A stretch of 64,000 bases of DNA from an uncultured Marinifilum sp. Its GTDB lineage: Bacteria; Bacteroidota; Bacteroidia; Bacteroidales; Marinifilaceae. This document shows, in pieces, positions 37,548-46,342 of this stretch (its first letter is position 1; each line of letters opens with the position of its first letter). Under the pieces are notes generated by a model. It worked only from the letters and a program-made list of their open reading frames with translations, was not told where the DNA came from and did not search any database. The position numbers and the translations under genes were made by a program. The DNA lies in NCBI RefSeq assembly GCF_963677195.1, contig NZ_OY781918.1:2034923-2098922 (forward strand). Direction: 5' to 3'.

Positions 37548-39005
37548 ATGAAAAAAGTAAATTATTATATAACTATTGCTATTATAATGTTTGCAATTAG
37601 TTCATGTTCTGAAGATTTGATGGATGATATCAATAAGAACGTAAATGATCCTGCAAATGTAGCAACAAACTTGATTATTACAGATGTAATGACGAGTACT
37701 GCTTTTAGTGTAACAGGATCAGATTTAGCATTTTATTCTTCATGTTATGTGGAGCATAATGTAGGAGTTTATAATCAAATGTATAATGCTGAGATTCGAT
37801 CAAATGAACCATCTAGTAGTACAACCTATAATAACTCTTGGAATTCAATTTATCAGAATTTATTGAATTTAAAAGATGTAATAACAAAATGTTCTGAAGG
37901 AGGAAGTGAAGAAGGAAATTACCATACCTTAGGAATTGCCCAAATTTTGACAGCTTATAATTTGGCTATTCTTACTGATGTAATGGGAGATGTACCTTGG
38001 AGCGAGGCTTTAAATCCAGGAGTTATATTTACTCCGGTTTTAGATTCTCAGGAAAGTATTTATACAGAAATTTTCACCTATTTGGATAATGCGATTTCAA
38101 ATTTAGCATTAGAAACTTCTTTCCCAACTCTGGGAACTCAGGATTTTCTTTATAGTGGTGATGAAGCTAGTATCAACAATTGGGTTAAATTTGCTTATGG
38201 CTTAAAAGCCAGATATACAATGCGTTTGTCTATGCGTGATGCAAATTATTCCGACGTAATTACTTTTGCTAATCAATCTTTTACAAGTGCAAGTGAGCAG
38301 TGTCAATTCGACTATAATGGATCTTCTTCTAAAAGTCCATTTCAGCAGTTTTTTCTTGATCGTGATTACTTTGGGGCAAGTTCGAGTTTGCATAATAAGT
38401 TAGACGCAAGAAATGATCCAAGAGATGCTGTTTTCTTTAAGGCTTATTCTGATGGAGGTACTTTAGAATTTGCACCTAATGGTACTCCAAGTCAGGAACA
38501 AGGGAGATATGGTATTTCTGCAATAAGTTCCTTAACAGCACCTACTTATTTGTTGAGCTATCATGAAATTGAATTTTTGAAAGCTGAAGCTTACGCACGC
38601 CAAAATGATCTGGTAAATGCATCAGCATCTTTGAAAAAAGCAATTGTTGCCGCTTGTGCTAAATCAAATATAAATATCTCGCAAGCAGATGCAGAAGCCT
38701 ATTTTACTGACGAAGTTGAAGGTAAACTTTTGGATCAGAATTCAACAACTAAAGAAGTTATGATTCAAAAATATATTGCCTTCTTCGAAGAGGAAGCTTT
38801 AGAAGCCTATAACGATATACGAAGATTAAAAGCAATGGGCGATGATTTTATTGATCTAGATAATCCGTTAAACAGCTCTAAATTTCCATTGCGATTTGCT
38901 TATGGTTCTGAAGATGTAACAACAAATGTTAATGTTAGGGAAGCTTATGGTGATGGTAGCTATGTTTATTCTGAAAATGTTTGGTGGGCTGGAGGCTCAA
39001 GATAA
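37548..39005 (+). CDS. SusD/RagB-like substrate-binding lipoprotein
   Basis: A 485-residue surface lipoprotein with lipobox FAISSC (Cys20). It has the TPR-based fold typical of the SusD-2 group (ILTAYNLAILTDVMGDVPWSEAL, VKFAYGLKARYTMRLS, IAFFEEEALEAYNDIRRL). It acts as the lid over its SusC partner, 18 bp upstream. Ligand is unknown. Confidence 0.9.
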   Translation: MKKVNYYITIAIIMFAISSCSEDLMDDINKNVNDPANVATNLIITDVMTSTAFSVTGSDLAFYSSCYVEHNVGVYNQMYNAEIRSNEPSSSTTYNNSWNSIYQNLLNLKDVITKCSEGGSEEGNYHTLGIAQILTAYNLAILTDVMGDVPWSEALNPGVIFTPVLDSQESIYTEIFTYLDNAISNLALETSFPTLGTQDFLYSGDEASINNWVKFAYGLKARYTMRLSMRDANYSDVITFANQSFTSASEQCQFDYNGSSSKSPFQQFFLDRDYFGASSSLHNKLDARNDPRDAVFFKAYSDGGTLEFAPNGTPSQEQGRYGISAISSLTAPTYLLSYHEIEFLKAEAYARQNDLVNASASLKKAIVAACAKSNINISQADAEAYFTDEVEGKLLDQNSTTKEVMIQKYIAFFEEEALEAYNDIRRLKAMGDDFIDLDNPLNSSKFPLRFAYGSEDVTTNVNVREAYGDGSYVYSENVWWAGGSR

Positions 39006-39032
39006 TTAGTTTGCAAAATAAATTAAGAAAAT

Positions 39033-39836
39033 ATGAAAATATATAAATTATATAGTTTACTTTTAGTATTTGCACTATTTTTCCTTGGTGCTTGTGATGA
39101 TACCAACGAGAACTTAGTTGGTTCTAGAGGTATAGCTATTATTCCGGAAATTACAGATGTTAACCCTGCGTTTTATACATCTGACTTGGCAAATTCGTAT
39201 GTAGAATTTGTTGTTGATTTACCCGAAGGAGAGCAGGTAGATGCAGCTGAGGTTCAGGTAACCTATAAAGGTGTAAATGCTGTAGTACAGGAGATTACTT
39301 CTTTTCCTGCGACCATAACTTTGGAAGCATTAGACGTAATTAGTGTTTTAGGCTTATCAGAAAGTGATATTAGTGTTGATGATTCTTTCCTTTTTCATGT
39401 AGTTACTACCAAGGAAGGCGTTTCTTCACGATCTACAGCAGCTTTAAATGTTTTTGTAACTTGTGAGTTTAATCCAGCAATGGCTGTTGGTAGCTACCAT
39501 GTTGTTTCTGATGATTGGCAAGTTGCAGGAGATGTTACATTTACGGCAGATCCAGATGATCCATTTAAGATTTTTGTTTCAGGTATTTATGAAATGGAAG
39601 GTGGAGCAGCCAACGATAATCTTCTAGAGTTAAATATTGATCCAAATTCATTTAAGGTTAGTGTAGTTAAATCTGTATTAGGACCAAGTGCTCCTTGGGG
39701 AAGTTATACAAATTACTACTATGGACCAGGAAGTGGATTATTTAAGTCTTGTACTGGATCTTTTGAAATGCAGTTCGCTATTACTGTTGATGAAGGTTCG
39801 TTTGGAACATATAACTTCTTGTTTACAAGGAATTAA
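39033..39836 (+). CDS. SusE/F-position surface lipoprotein, unknown fold
   Basis: A 267-residue lipoprotein with lipobox FFLGAC (Cys21). The remainder is beta-rich: an Ig-like first part (about 30-145) and a C-terminal domain with the pattern PSAPWGSYTNYYYGPGSGLF. It is third in the susCD operon, 27 bp after susD. Proteins in this position usually bind the same substrate at the cell surface. No family was recognised with confidence. Confidence 0.7.
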   Translation: MKIYKLYSLLLVFALFFLGACDDTNENLVGSRGIAIIPEITDVNPAFYTSDLANSYVEFVVDLPEGEQVDAAEVQVTYKGVNAVVQEITSFPATITLEALDVISVLGLSESDISVDDSFLFHVVTTKEGVSSRSTAALNVFVTCEFNPAMAVGSYHVVSDDWQVAGDVTFTADPDDPFKIFVSGIYEMEGGAANDNLLELNIDPNSFKVSVVKSVLGPSAPWGSYTNYYYGPGSGLFKSCTGSFEMQFAITVDEGSFGTYNFLFTRN

Positions 39837-39860
39837 TTGAAATTATATAATATCAACCGA

Positions 39861-39894
39861 GGCCGTCTCAAAATTAAATTTGAGACGGCCTTTT
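39861..39894 (+). terminator. terminator of the first susCD operon
   Basis: GGCCGTCTCAAA (39861-39872) pairs with TTTGAGACGGCC (39879-39890), followed by TTTT. The GC-rich 12-bp stem lies 25 bp after the stop codon. Confidence 0.85.
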
Positions 39895-41257
39895 GTTTAT
39901 AGTTGTTGCTTTTTGTTATTGATTTAGATGTTTTGCTGCGTTCTGATTAATAAACAAGCTATACTAAATTTAATATTTATCGTCTTCAATAAGTTTTCTG
40001 CAAATATTCAGATTAATCAGTTTAATAGCGAAATTGTTATGTACAAAAAAGTATTGAGCTATTAAGTTATAAAATGAAAACACAATGTAACTTAAGATCC
40101 TAGTGCAGTATTAATGAAAGTCACAAGCTTCGTTATTTTACTGATTTAAAAATTCACTGGATTCATTTTTAGTTGAAATACTCGCTAAACTAGAAATCGC
40201 TAGTGCACTAAAAATAGTCGACAGACTATCTTCAATAACTTAAGCGATATTTTCATTCCAATGATTAATTCACTTTTTTCTAAATTATAAGTATGATATT
40301 TAACTTTCTGTAATCGAAACTTTAAATTAGTTTTCTTACCTTTCAATAACTTATTATAAACCTTTATGGTCGTCTAAAATCTGTTTTTTGTTTACCTTCA
40401 TTCATTAAAGCCACTAGCCCTCTTCCCATTATCCTTTTTATTAAAGAAATTAAGTTTTCCTTTTCAATCGATAATGAAATAGGTTCGGTACTTTGCATTT
40501 GTGACACAACCATTAAATTTTCATGATGTAAAACTCACATGACGTAAGATTGTTTGATTCTATTGGACAAGTCTGCAGAAAGAACTCAGGTAACTCAACA
40601 AATTTTTCTACAGAACTATATTAAGGCTTAAATGATTCTGCTTTAGAGATAAGTAAAACTTGTGTCTGTAGTTACATTTTTAATTAAATAAATTCGTAGT
40701 TCCAGGCAAACCAACATACGATATAAATTTATTACGTGATTTTGCTATGCCCTAAGCAATCTCCCAATTTGTTCTTCTTTTTATTTTGAATAATCACTTG
40801 TGTATATAAAACTAAGTTTATTAAGAACTTAGGCTTATTTAAAGATCGATATGATTGATCGAAAATTTACTTCCGATTATACTTATCGTTTTATCTATTC
40901 ATGCTATTGCAGATATTACTAATAAATTGATACTTGCATAGTAAATTTAGAATTTATTAATTATTTAAAAAGGCCTTTATTTTATTGAGGTATATTTAAG
41001 AAAAAAGTATTTTTATTATTTTATACTCTAGTAAATACATAGTGTTTAAAAAAAAATATAAAAAAAACGCTTTTTCGATATATTATTGGTTATTTAATTA
41101 TTGTTAATAATGTACATGGAAACCTTAGTTTTATTTTATTGCCAGAAACTAAAGTTTAAATCAAAGTGTCAGTTTGTTAGATGTAGTTCCAGTATTAATT
41201 ATCATTTTTTCAGAAATCATACAGATGACAACTCTATTATCATAATAAGCGAAAAAT
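39895..41257. other. 1.36-kb gap without an intact gene, possible decayed coding remnants
   Basis: No intact gene is seen between the two SusCD loci. On the minus strand a 44-codon frame (40364-40498) continues in another frame through LLKGKKTNLKF... A short LGHSKIT stretch (40735-40755) is followed by two stop codons. These look like possible remnants of older genes, but none is identifiable. Small plus-strand frames near 41101-41301 look random. Confidence 0.4.
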
Positions 41258-41273
41258 GTTTACGTAAACGTTT
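41258..41273. promoter_or_regulatory. LacI-type operator-like palindrome upstream of the second susC
   Basis: GTTTACGTAAAC (41258-41269) is a perfect 12-bp palindrome with central CG. It overlaps AAACGTTT (41266-41273). It lies about 31 bp upstream of the -33 element and has no counterpart at the first susC. Confidence 0.45.
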
Positions 41274-41303
41274 GAGTACTCTATGGTTGCTTCCTTGTTA
41301 AAA

Positions 41304-41334
41304 TTTGTTAAAACCATTTTTAGTACTATTTTTA
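41304..41334 (+). promoter_or_regulatory. promoter of the second susC operon
   Basis: TTTG (41304-41307), a 19-bp spacer and TATTTTTA (41327-41334). The same boxes and spacing occur upstream of the first susC. Confidence 0.65.
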
Positions 41335-41341
41335 CGAATAA

Positions 41342-41390
41342 GAATTACCATTAACCATTTTGCATCTTTACTTAATTACTAACTAAAAAA
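41342..41390 (+). repeat. conserved 49-nt susC leader, copy 2
   Basis: Identical to 34306-34354 except for one base. It ends seven bases before the susC ATG at 41398. Confidence 0.7.
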
Positions 41391-41397
41391 AATTTTT

Positions 41398-44300
41398 ATG
41401 AAAAAAATTATTGGACTATTTGTCCTTCTCATTTTAATGGGAGCACAAATAGTAAATGCGCAAAGCAAAAGAATTTCGGGAACTGTAACAAGTGCCGATG
41501 ATGGTCTGGGAATGCCTGGTGTATCAGTTATTATTAAAGGTACCACAGTAGGCGCGAGTACTGATATAGACGGTAAGTATTCCCTTGAAGCACAAGCTTC
41601 GGATGTGCTACTATTTAGTTTCGTTGGTATGGTTACCAAAGAAATTAGTGTTGGTAGTCAAACTACCATTAATGTTGTTCTCGAAACTGAATCAATAGGT
41701 GTTGATGAAGTTGTTGTTACAGCATTAGGTATTACTAAAGAAAAGAAATCTTTAGGATATGCGGTACAAGAAGTAGGCGGAGATGCTGTAAGTACAGCAA
41801 AAGACGCTAGTTTTATCAGCTCCCTCTCTGGTAAAGTTAGTGGTGTTAATATTAAAAAATCAGGTCAAATTGGAGGATCTGTTAATATTGTAATTCGTGG
41901 ATCAAATTCATTTTTGAATAATAATCAGGCTTTATTTGTTGTTGATGGTGTTCCTGTAAGTAATAGTAATACGAATACAACATCTTCTCAAACAGCTGGT
42001 GGTGGATATGATTATGGTAATGCTGCTTCAGATATTGATCCAGAATCTATCGAATCTATTTCAGTATTAAAAGGTGCAACTGCAGCTGCATTATATGGTT
42101 CAGATGCTGCCAATGGTGTAATATTAATTACAACTAAAAAAGGATCTAAAAAGAAAGGTATTGGCGTTACTATAAGTCAAGGGGTAACTTTTAGCAAGTA
42201 TGATGATGATACTTTCCCGGAGTATCAAACAGAATATGGAGCTGGTTATGGACCTTACTATGGTTCTACAGGATACTTTAATGATGAAGATTTTGATGGT
42301 GATGGTACTATGGATTTATTAGTTCCTTATGGCGAGGATGCTTCTTTTGGAGGTCCGTTAGATGGATCTATGGTATTTCAGTGGGATGCAATCTATCCAC
42401 AATTAGATACATATAAGCAAAAAAGTGCTTATTCTGCTTCTAAGAATGGACCAGGATCATTTTTTCAAACGGGAGTTTCTTCAACTACCAATATTGCTAT
42501 TGATGGAGGAAATGATCAAGGAACTTTCCGTTTAGCTTATACAAATGATGATAGAAAAGGTATACTGGAAAATTCTAAGATCAAAAAAGATGTAATCGAT
42601 TTTAATGCTTCTTATAAACTTACCGACAAATTTAAAGTTGATGCGAAAGCTACTTATACAAGAATCTCAGGTAAAGGTAGATATGGTACAGGTTACGATG
42701 CTGGTAATGTTATGCAATCTTTAAAGCAATGGTATCAAGCAAATGTTGATTTAAAAGCTCAAAAAAATGCTTATATGTCAACTAAAGAGAATCTTAGTTG
42801 GAATGCAAATTCATCTAGTGACTTATCTCCTCATTATTTTGATAATCCATACTGGGTACTTTATGAAAATTATGAAACTGATATTCGTAATAGGTTTTTC
42901 GGTAAATTTCAGGCAAGTTACGAAATTAACGATAATTTGAATGTTCTTGCCAGATTTGGTATTGATACTTATACTGATTTAAGAGAAGAAAGAATTGCAA
43001 TGGGTAGTTTAGACTTGTCTAAGTATGAAAAATATGAACGTACTTATGAGGAGTACAACAATGATTTCATGTTGAACTATGATAAAAGATTTTCTGAAGA
43101 TTTTACTTTCAGAGCTCTTTTAGGTATGAATATTAAAAATATAAACGTAAGAAGTACCCGCTCATCAACAACTGGTGGTTTGGTTAATCCTGGCGTTTAT
43201 GCGTTGAGTAATTCTAAAAGTGCCTTAGAACCTGCTGCAGAGTATGATGCAGAACAATTAAAATATGGATGGTACGGACAAGCTACTTTTGGTTTGTGGG
43301 ATAAATGGTATACAGAAGCATCGCTTCGTTTCGATAAGTCATCTACCTTACCTAAAGATGATGATACTTATGCTTATTATTCTGTTTCTTCAAGTTTCGT
43401 GTTTAATGAGTTGCTTGATTTACCCTGGTTAACTTTTGGTAAATTAAGAGTTGGTTATGCTGAAGTTGCAAGTGATGCACCTATTCAAAGTGTTTACAAT
43501 ACCTATTCGGCAGCGACTTCTTTTAATTCGACTCCAATGTATTATTTACCAGATACGGCGAATAATTCAAATTTGAAAAATGAAACAACAGACGAATTTG
43601 AAATTGGTTTGGAATTAAATATGTTTAATAATCGTCTAGGGTTAGATTTATCATATTACGATAAAAAAACAACAGACCAAATTTTATCTGCAGAAGTTTC
43701 AACTGCATCAGGTGTAAATTATAAGTACATTAATGCAGGTGAAATGTCTAATAAAGGTTTAGAAGTAGCTCTGTTTGGTTCTCCTGTAAAGAAAAAAGAT
43801 TTCGAATGGAATGTAAATGTAAACTGGGCCAAAAATAAGAATGAGGTTGTTTCTTTAAATGGAGATAGTCAAAACTTATTAATTTATAGTGCCTGGAGTA
43901 CAGCAATTAATGCTCGAGTAGGAGAAGCCTATGGTACAATAACAGGTACCGATTACCAATATATTGATGGAAAAAGAATTGTAGGTAATGATGGTAAATA
44001 TGTTAAAACTAGTAGTACTCAGGAAATCTTAGGTAACATTCAACCAGATTGGAATGGTGGTATTAGTAATAACTTCAGATATAAAAACTTCTCATTTGGT
44101 TTTCTAATTGACATTCAAAAAGGTGGTGATATTGTATCTTATGACATGGGATTTGGTAGTGCAACAGGGATATATAAAGAAACTGCCGGTTTAAACGAGT
44201 TGGGTAATCCTAAGCGTAATAGTATTGCCGATGGTGGTGGAGTATTGCTTGATGGTGTTAATGCTAATGGTGAAACTAATACTGTTAGAGCTGATGCAAG

Positions 44301-44637
44301 TACTTACGAAACACCTTATGGTTATTATGGTGGATCTTATGATTCTGATTTTAATGGAGATGGTTACGCAGCAGATAAAGCATTAGTCTATGACGCTTCT
44401 TATGTGAAATTAAGAGAGGTAACTCTTAATTATAATCTTCCTAAATCTGTGTTGAGCAAACTTAGTTTAACAGATGTAACAGTTGGAGTATTTGGTAGAA
44501 ATTTATGGATTATTGATAAAAATCTTCCTTATGGGGATCCTGAATACACTTCAAGTTCAGGTAATTATCAAGGTATTCAGAATGCATCACTTCCAAGTAC
44601 TAAAGAGTATGGATTTAATGTGAAAGTTAAATTTTAA
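41398..44637 (+). CDS. SusC-like TonB-dependent outer-membrane transporter
   Basis: A 1079-residue receptor. The signal peptide (about 1-21) and carboxypeptidase-regulatory-like domain (about 27-100) closely match the first SusC. The plug follows (SLSGKVSGVNIKKSGQIGGSVNIVIRGSNSF, ALFVVDGVPV, ESISVLKGATAAALYGSDAANGVILITTKKGSKK), then a barrel that has diverged strongly from the first copy. A DFDGDGTMDLL insertion resembles a calcium-binding loop. Its partner is the SusD-like protein 13 bp downstream. Substrate unknown. Confidence 0.93.
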   Translation: MKKIIGLFVLLILMGAQIVNAQSKRISGTVTSADDGLGMPGVSVIIKGTTVGASTDIDGKYSLEAQASDVLLFSFVGMVTKEISVGSQTTINVVLETESIGVDEVVVTALGITKEKKSLGYAVQEVGGDAVSTAKDASFISSLSGKVSGVNIKKSGQIGGSVNIVIRGSNSFLNNNQALFVVDGVPVSNSNTNTTSSQTAGGGYDYGNAASDIDPESIESISVLKGATAAALYGSDAANGVILITTKKGSKKKGIGVTISQGVTFSKYDDDTFPEYQTEYGAGYGPYYGSTGYFNDEDFDGDGTMDLLVPYGEDASFGGPLDGSMVFQWDAIYPQLDTYKQKSAYSASKNGPGSFFQTGVSSTTNIAIDGGNDQGTFRLAYTNDDRKGILENSKIKKDVIDFNASYKLTDKFKVDAKATYTRISGKGRYGTGYDAGNVMQSLKQWYQANVDLKAQKNAYMSTKENLSWNANSSSDLSPHYFDNPYWVLYENYETDIRNRFFGKFQASYEINDNLNVLARFGIDTYTDLREERIAMGSLDLSKYEKYERTYEEYNNDFMLNYDKRFSEDFTFRALLGMNIKNINVRSTRSSTTGGLVNPGVYALSNSKSALEPAAEYDAEQLKYGWYGQATFGLWDKWYTEASLRFDKSSTLPKDDDTYAYYSVSSSFVFNELLDLPWLTFGKLRVGYAEVASDAPIQSVYNTYSAATSFNSTPMYYLPDTANNSNLKNETTDEFEIGLELNMFNNRLGLDLSYYDKKTTDQILSAEVSTASGVNYKYINAGEMSNKGLEVALFGSPVKKKDFEWNVNVNWAKNKNEVVSLNGDSQNLLIYSAWSTAINARVGEAYGTITGTDYQYIDGKRIVGNDGKYVKTSSTQEILGNIQPDWNGGISNNFRYKNFSFGFLIDIQKGGDIVSYDMGFGSATGIYKETAGLNELGNPKRNSIADGGGVLLDGVNANGETNTVRADASTYETPYGYYGGSYDSDFNGDGYAADKALVYDASYVKLREVTLNYNLPKSVLSKLSLTDVTVGVFGRNLWIIDKNLPYGDPEYTSSSGNYQGIQNASLPSTKEYGFNVKVKF

Positions 44638-44650
44638 AATAGATTAACGT

Positions 44651-46087
44651 ATGAAAAAAATATATATATTATTAGGCTTAATGATCTCACTGATCGCTGT
44701 ATCGTGTGATGATGATTTGTCGGTTCGAAATGTAGATCCGAAATCGCCAACTGAAGTTGAACCAGGAGTGTTATTCTCTTATGCAATGGAAAATCTTGCC
44801 AGACAAATGGCTGATGGAGATTATAACCAGAATTTAGATAGATTCTGGGCCAATTACTTTACTCAGACTACTTATATTCAGGAGTGTTCGTATGATCCTA
44901 AAAATAGAGATGTTGGTGGAAGTATTTTTGATAATATTTACACTGAAATTTTAATGGAATTAAAAAAATCTAAAGAAGGTCTTAGATCAACCGAAGTTGC
45001 TGATGAATTTTTACCTGAGTTAAATAATAAATTGGCTATGATCAAAATACTTGAAGTATATTCTTATCAGTACTTATTGGATAATTTTGGAAATGTTCCA
45101 TTTTCTGAAGCTTTAGATATTGAAAACTCAACACCGGTTTATGATGATGCAGCAACTATCTATTCTTCTATTGCAGATAGTTTAACAAGTGCTGTTTCAA
45201 GCATTGATTTGACTGCTGATAGTTTTTCGACTGCAGATTTATTATATGGTGGAGATATGGCATCCTGGAAAAAATTTGGTGCATCTCTTCAGTTAAAGCT
45301 AGGAATGAGATTAGCGGATGTAAATTCAACATTGGCTTCTTCACTAGTATCCGATGCCGTTTCTAATGGGGTTTTCGAATCGAATGCGGATAATGCTTCA
45401 TTTGCTTATACTACTTCAGAACCTTATGTAAATCCAACTTATAATTATTTTGTAACCGATAAAAGGGCATCTGATTATATTGCTGCAGATTTCTTTGTGG
45501 ATCTTCTAATTGACTATAACGATCCTCGAATTTCATATTTCTTTGATGACAATATAGAAGCTGGATATGTAGGTGGAGCTTATGGAGGAGTTGGAAATGC
45601 TTATAGTGCTTATAGTCACGTTAGTTCCACAATTGTGGCTCCTGATTATCCAAGTATTTTAATGGATTATACAGCAGTTTCATTCTATTTAGCAGAAGCT
45701 GTAGAGCGTGGATTTATTTCGGGTGATGCCGAAGAGTTTTATATAGATGGAATTACATCTTCATTTGACTATTGGGGACTTTCTACCGCCGATTTAACTA
45801 CTTATTTAACAGAAGCTGATGTTGTTTACGATTCAGCAAATTATAAGGAAAAGATTGGTATTCAGAAATATATTGGCTCATTTAATCAAGGACATGAAGC
45901 CTGGACTGAAGCAAGACGTTTAGATTTTCCTGTTTTAGTTGCCGCAGCTTCTAACAATAGACCTAATCCTAAACGTTTACTTTATCCAACATCAGAACCA
46001 TTAATTAATGCAACTAATTATAATGCTGCCGCAAGTGCAATTGGTGGAGATGAGTTAGCAACCAAATTATTTTGGGATGTAAACTAA
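44651..46087 (+). CDS. SusD/RagB-like substrate-binding lipoprotein
   Basis: A 478-residue lipoprotein with lipobox IAVSC (Cys19). SusD-2 group features are visible: KLAMIKILEVYSYQYLLDNFGNVPFSEAL, KKFGASLQLKLGMRLADV, QGHEAWTEARRLDFPVL. It pairs with the preceding SusC. This operon has only susC and susD, with no third lipoprotein or degradative enzyme. Confidence 0.9.
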   Translation: MKKIYILLGLMISLIAVSCDDDLSVRNVDPKSPTEVEPGVLFSYAMENLARQMADGDYNQNLDRFWANYFTQTTYIQECSYDPKNRDVGGSIFDNIYTEILMELKKSKEGLRSTEVADEFLPELNNKLAMIKILEVYSYQYLLDNFGNVPFSEALDIENSTPVYDDAATIYSSIADSLTSAVSSIDLTADSFSTADLLYGGDMASWKKFGASLQLKLGMRLADVNSTLASSLVSDAVSNGVFESNADNASFAYTTSEPYVNPTYNYFVTDKRASDYIAADFFVDLLIDYNDPRISYFFDDNIEAGYVGGAYGGVGNAYSAYSHVSSTIVAPDYPSILMDYTAVSFYLAEAVERGFISGDAEEFYIDGITSSFDYWGLSTADLTTYLTEADVVYDSANYKEKIGIQKYIGSFNQGHEAWTEARRLDFPVLVAAASNNRPNPKRLLYPTSEPLINATNYNAAASAIGGDELATKLFWDVN

Positions 46088-46152
46088 TAAATGAAAAGTT
46101 ACTTGCTATAATTTAGTTGTAAGATTATATTATAGAACTAATAAATAATTAT

Positions 46153-46197
46153 CACCCCTTAGTAGGCTTAGGCTTGTTAAGGGGTGTTTTTATTTTA
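46153..46197 (+). terminator. terminator of the second susCD operon
   Basis: CACCCCTTA (46153-46161) pairs with TAAGGGGTG (46178-46186), followed by TTTTTATTTT, about 65 bp after the stop codon. Confidence 0.8.
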
Positions 46198-46296
46198 TAC
46201 TACAAAAGAATTGGTACTCGAAAAATTAATGCCAGTATATCTATGTGTTTGGGAGGTCTGACTTGGGATTAAAAATCAGGAATAAGCTTATAATTA

Positions 46297-46309
46297 CGGT
46301 CTCTGACCG
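46297..46309. terminator. small hairpin downstream of the TonB receptor gene
   Basis: CGGTC-TCT-GACCG is a short GC-rich hairpin 33 bp past the receptor stop codon on the minus strand. There is no strong T-run, so it is a weak candidate. Confidence 0.3.
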
Positions 46310-46342
46310 ATTATAGAAAAAGAAAATAGAAGTAAATACTGT

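Noticed and set aside
39861..39894. Terminal inverted repeat of an insertion sequence
   Set aside because: Both arms lie in one hairpin directly after an operon and are followed by T's. No transposase and no distant matching end were seen.
41101..41301. 66-codon plus-strand frame upstream of the second susC
   Set aside because: Composition looks random, there is no recognisable motif, and it overlaps the operator-like palindrome.
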